From Leucaena leucocephala (lineage: Eukaryota; Streptophyta; Magnoliopsida; Fabales; Fabaceae): 64,000 nucleotides of DNA. Positions 60,468-64,000 of this stretch are shown here, piece by piece. Under the pieces are notes generated by a model. The model did not search any database. It was not told where the DNA came from and saw only the letters and a program-made list of their open reading frames with translations. A program made the translations under genes and the position numbers. Where the stretch lies: the NCBI GenBank assembly GCA_037074615.1, contig CM073569.1:1494001-1558000 (forward strand). Direction: 5' to 3'. Position 1 is the stretch's first letter; each line of letters begins with the position of its first letter.

Positions 60468-61142
60468 GTACATTCTCAATTCTGCGCCAGAGACTCACGC
60501 TTTCGCAAGTTTTGTTTTTGTTTGTTTTTAATTTACTTCTGCTCTTTGTTTCGATGTCGTCCTTCCAAATTCTATCAACAGAGGTTCATGTCTTGGCCGA
60601 TTTTTAATTCCTTATTGGTGTTTCTTTCCCCTTTATCTTCGCCGATTTTCTTCTGCTCTTTGAATAGTAGGTATTGTTTGTGATCTTGAACTTATATAAT
60701 CCATACATGAGGATCATGATTTTGATATTTACTTGTTTTATTTTTTAATGAATATGTGGGAGAACATATGCGAGAGAAGTAGCAAATAGGAAAAACAAGG
60801 GAGAATTCATTTTGCCTTTTTTTCTCTGGTGTTTTTGGGAATTTTCTTGTCAAATCTTAGGGGATGAAACTGTCTCTGAAGTTTTTTTATTTGTTTAATC
60901 TTAATTTGTGTCCGATTATATGGCTGCTTTGGGTGGTTACTGACTTTGGGAGGAAAACTCTTGTTGTTGCATGAGATAAAGTTCTTCGGACATGTTTAGA
61001 TTTTGAAACTTCAAAACCACGGAGTTCGATTGCTGTTTGCTATTCGTATATAAGTTGGTAATAAGAATTCTTTTTTAGTTGTTGTTTATGGTAATAATAT
61101 ATGTCTTCATTTCCTTTTGATTTATTCCCCCTCATTTTCTAG
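60468..61142 (+). other. 5' UTR intron of the cyclophilin gene
   Basis: A leader exon ends at gttctagttcag|gtacat (60467/60468); the acceptor tttctag ends at 61142, 39 bases before the coding start. The intron is T-rich and contains only chance ORFs. Confidence 0.55.
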
Positions 61143-61181
61143 GCCTTACTTTCATCCCGCTAATTGGGATTGGAACTGAAA

Positions 61182-64000
61182 ATGGCTAGGATCAAGCCTC
61201 AAGCTCTGCTACAGCAAAGCAAGAGAAAGAAGGGGCCCTCCCGAATAAGTGCATCAACTATTATATTTTACAGCTTAATTCTGGTCTTGATTGTGTTTTT
61301 GCTGTTTATGGCGTATGGACATTGGTTTCCCAGGTTAGTTAAATATTTTCCGTCCTACTTATGAAGGCAGATTCACAGTGTGAGAAAAGATATGCAACTA
61401 AGTCACGATAAACAGATATAATAACGTGATAAAAACTCATCAGTAAACTTTAACTTTTGTGAGATTCACTTGGGATGTTTCAGTATTTACTTGAAGATTG
61501 ATTATGCTACCGGTTAGAGGAGTGCCCGATAATTGCACTTTTATTTCCCTAGCGTTGATTAAATTTTTCCTGACTTTGTGGCGACTTCCCCTTCAGTTTA
61601 ATTATATTGTCACTTTTAAAAAGTGTGTGCTTCATCTGTTTTTTTTTCCTGCTGGGAACTCACGTTAGTTTTTTTCCATTTTGCATCAGATTTGTTGATT
61701 GATAGACATTACCTAGGTGTATGTATGTGGAATAAGCTTTGGTATTATATGGGTTATGAGATGTTCATTATAGTATATGATGATGATTATTGATTTTTGA
61801 CAGGACATGCCTCGTTTTCTTATATAAGTTTGGCCTTGGGAAGAGTATTATCTTTTCCTAACAATTTATTTTCTTGCCCGCATTCAGGTCGAGATTTCGG
61901 TCAGAGAATCAAATGGTAGTCTCTAAGGTAAAACCTAATATTCATTCTGCATGGCTTTCAAGATTATTTGTTTCTCTTATATTTGTTTTGGTTGTCATCT
62001 CATAATACCTTGCTATGTCTCTTATCCCTTATTTGTTAACACGTGTAATGTATAAACTGTATGTGGTTTTGCCTGTGGAAATCAGGTGCTATAATTATAT
62101 AAAGGTCAAGGGTTTTTGCATTTGTTAATAACGTTAACTCTGACTATTCTACTGTCATGTTGTTTCTGAAGGCTGAAAATACTCTTGGGGACTCAAAAAA
62201 ATCTGATCTACCTGGATATGCTGTAAGTTTTGTTCACCAGGCTGCATTACTTCTTTGCTTTTGCAAATTATTAAGCCAATTTAGATTTAGTTTTTCGTAG
62301 AAGACATTCAAAATGTTAGTTCATTGAAATTATTATATTAAATTAACTCGCTTAATCTTTTCTATCACTCACTTAATCTTATTTGTTAACACGTGTAATG
62401 TATAAACTGTATGTGGTTTTGCCTGTGGAAATCAGGTGCTATAATTATATAAAGGTCAAGGATTTTTGCATTTGTTAATAAAGTTAACTCTGACTTTTCT
62501 ACTGTCATGTTGTTTCTGAAGGCTGAAAATACTCTTGGGGACTCAAAAAAATCTGATCTACCTGGATATGCTGTAAGTTTTGTTCACCAGGCTGCATTAC
62601 TTCTTTGCTTTTGCAAATTATTAAGCCAATTTAGATTTAGTTTTTCGTAGAAGACATTCAAAATGTTAGTTCATTGAAATTATTATATGAAATTAACTCG
62701 CTTAATCTTTTCTATCATGTGATAGGTTTTAAATACCTCTAAAGGCTCTATAATAATAGAACTTTACAAGGAAACTTCCCCTGAAGTTGTTGATGAATTC
62801 ATTGACTTATGGTAAGTTCGAGCTTCCCATTTATGTTGTCTGTACTTTGTATAAGATTTAATTTTAGAATATTTTCCTGATTTTGGTTTTGTTACTCGAA
62901 CGTTTTTATGTCTCATTTTGTTGCTGGAGTAGGGGATGGTGTTAGGTTTGAGGTTTGAAACTAGAGAGGAATGCCCGCATCTTCCAGATCTCCCTCACAC
63001 GAGTTATGGAATAGAATTGTATTTATGAGTTGTCTTTGGTAATTGACAAATGAATATTTAGAAGGAGTTGCAAGATCATATATGAATAGTTATTGGACAG
63101 CTCTTCTACACTTGAAAGTAGTAGGGGGTTTTGATTGCTCGTTCTGTTTAGAGATGTAATCTTCTGTTGGCCTTATTGCTACTAGACCTGCTATTACTAA
63201 AGTTTACAATCAAAGGAACTAGAAGGGAAGGAAGGAGTTCACCTGTGGCCGATAACCCAACTAAAGCTGCTGATATATTTGGTATTTGTTTTCTTTTTTG
63301 GGCCTCTGATATGTTTGGTAGTCTAAAAAAGGAAAAAAGGGTGATGCGGTAGGAAGGGCAGGAGTGGGAACTGAAATTGGTAACTGTCACTTGCTGATTG
63401 CGAGGAATTGAAGTGGTAGAGAATGAATGAGCATGCTAGAGGCGAATAATAGGGAATCTGGGGTGGGAAGGGATCATGAAGTATCTTCTCAAAGAAATCA
63501 AGGGAGAGCCCTAGTGTCTCGAAAGCTGAAACCTATTTTGCTCTCTTCATGCATCTTTCCTGCTGTGCTTTGTTTCTACTTTCTAGCATTTTTCCTTATC
63601 ATTTAACTACTGTTGTTTGCACTGCGGATCCATCTCTGTTGGTGGGGTTGTTTTTCGTTGCTTGGTTAATACAAAAATATCTGGAGGTTCTATGGTTCTG
63701 GTTTGACTAGTTCATATTCTGTCTGCAAGTATTTTCTCTATTCTCATCTGTCATGAAGTTTCTTCTTATATTTAGAAAAAAGTGTGCCATGCGGGTGAGA
63801 ATAAAGGGGGGTGAGGGCAGAGGGAGGGAGAGGTAGAATTTTGGGTCTAATCATGGGAGTTCTTACATTTCTTTTCTATTTATCCTTTCTACTGTACCTA
63901 TTTTCAACTGCAATCGGAGTGAAATTTATGTTTGCAACTTTGCACGGTTTACATTATGAAATTTCCTGAACATAATGTGCTTTTGGTTTTATGTAAACTA
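61182..64000 (+). CDS. CYP21-4: CYP21-4-like membrane-anchored cyclophilin (peptidyl-prolyl isomerase), 3' part outside the window
   Basis: Coding exons seen: 61182-61333, 61888-61927, 62172-62222 (exon 4a), an identical second copy 62522-62572 (exon 4b), and 62726-62811; the gene runs past base 64000. The product starts MARIKPQALLQQSKRKKGPS, followed by one membrane segment at about 27-46 (IFYSLILVLIVFLLFMAYGH), so a type II protein with the enzyme in the lumen. A stem follows (FRSENQMVVSKAENTLGDSK), then the cyclophilin fold begins (GSIIIELYKETSPEVVDEF). The N-terminus is close to Arabidopsis CYP21-4, a Golgi protein, as I remember it. The 62812-64000 stretch is intron; the rest of the isomerase domain must lie downstream. 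The last exon ends in phase 2 (TG|gtaagt). Confidence 0.9.
62028..62717 (+). repeat. Recent tandem duplication (350-bp period) containing an exon
   Basis: 62028-62367 and 62378-62717 are identical except at four positions (62112/62462, 62132/62482, 62145/62495, 62339/62689), all in introns. Each copy holds the whole 51-nt exon 4 with its acceptor (tgtttctgaag) and donor (gtaagt). Ten bases (ctcacttaat) separate the copies. Confidence 0.95.

Noticed and set aside
1..64000. A multi-gene defence, biosynthetic or mobile system
   Set aside because: The genes belong to unrelated housekeeping and signalling families with separate promoters on both strands; only the GLR pair is a true cluster.

Overview
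This is nuclear DNA of a flowering plant, most likely a eudicot. The genes have many short introns with GT-AG borders, the intergenic DNA is very AT-rich and full of short repeats, and the proteins match plant families that I recognise from Arabidopsis. No bacterial operon, CRISPR array, organellar segment or viral sequence was seen. I rebuilt the exons by hand from splice borders, reading phase and family knowledge; exon lengths and phases close exactly in every complete model. Gene symbols are family-level assignments, not database hits.

Layout: 2-1919 (+) decayed PPR gene, 5' end outside the window; 2941-5968 (-) GET1, receptor for tail-anchored proteins; 9020-10482 (+) HMGB chromatin protein; 12054-13771 (+) PIG-H, GPI-anchor synthesis; 15678-16192 (+) frameshifted PAH-like ORF; 20125-21249 (+) uncharacterised Ala/Lys-rich protein behind a leader rich in uORFs; 24093-26051 (-) class III peroxidase of the PRX17 type; 29741-32813 (-) plastid adenylate kinase AMK2; 34050-34445 (+) PP1 inhibitor-3; 36731-39410 (-) SRPK kinase; 40655-41926 (-) vacuolar amino acid transporter AVT3; 45821-47240 (-) PP2C; 51365-53221 (+) truncated GLR pseudogene; 55484-59330 (+) intact clade III glutamate receptor-like channel; 61182 to beyond the window end (+) CYP21-4-type cyclophilin.

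The genes are unrelated housekeeping and signalling loci on both strands. The only true cluster is the tandem GLR pair, one dead and one intact. Between genes lie MITE-like elements, including a 534-bp hAT-like element with a near-perfect 8-bp target duplication and a repeat family present as two inverted copies, plus microsatellites and AT-rich filler.

No undescribed multi-gene system is visible. The most interesting signals are small: a recent 350-bp tandem duplication that copies a whole in-frame exon of the cyclophilin gene, a GC-AG intron in AMK2, a group of overlapping uORFs in front of the uncharacterised gene, a signal-peptide-like uORF in front of the GLR, and a perfect 21-bp foldback at 21818-21881.
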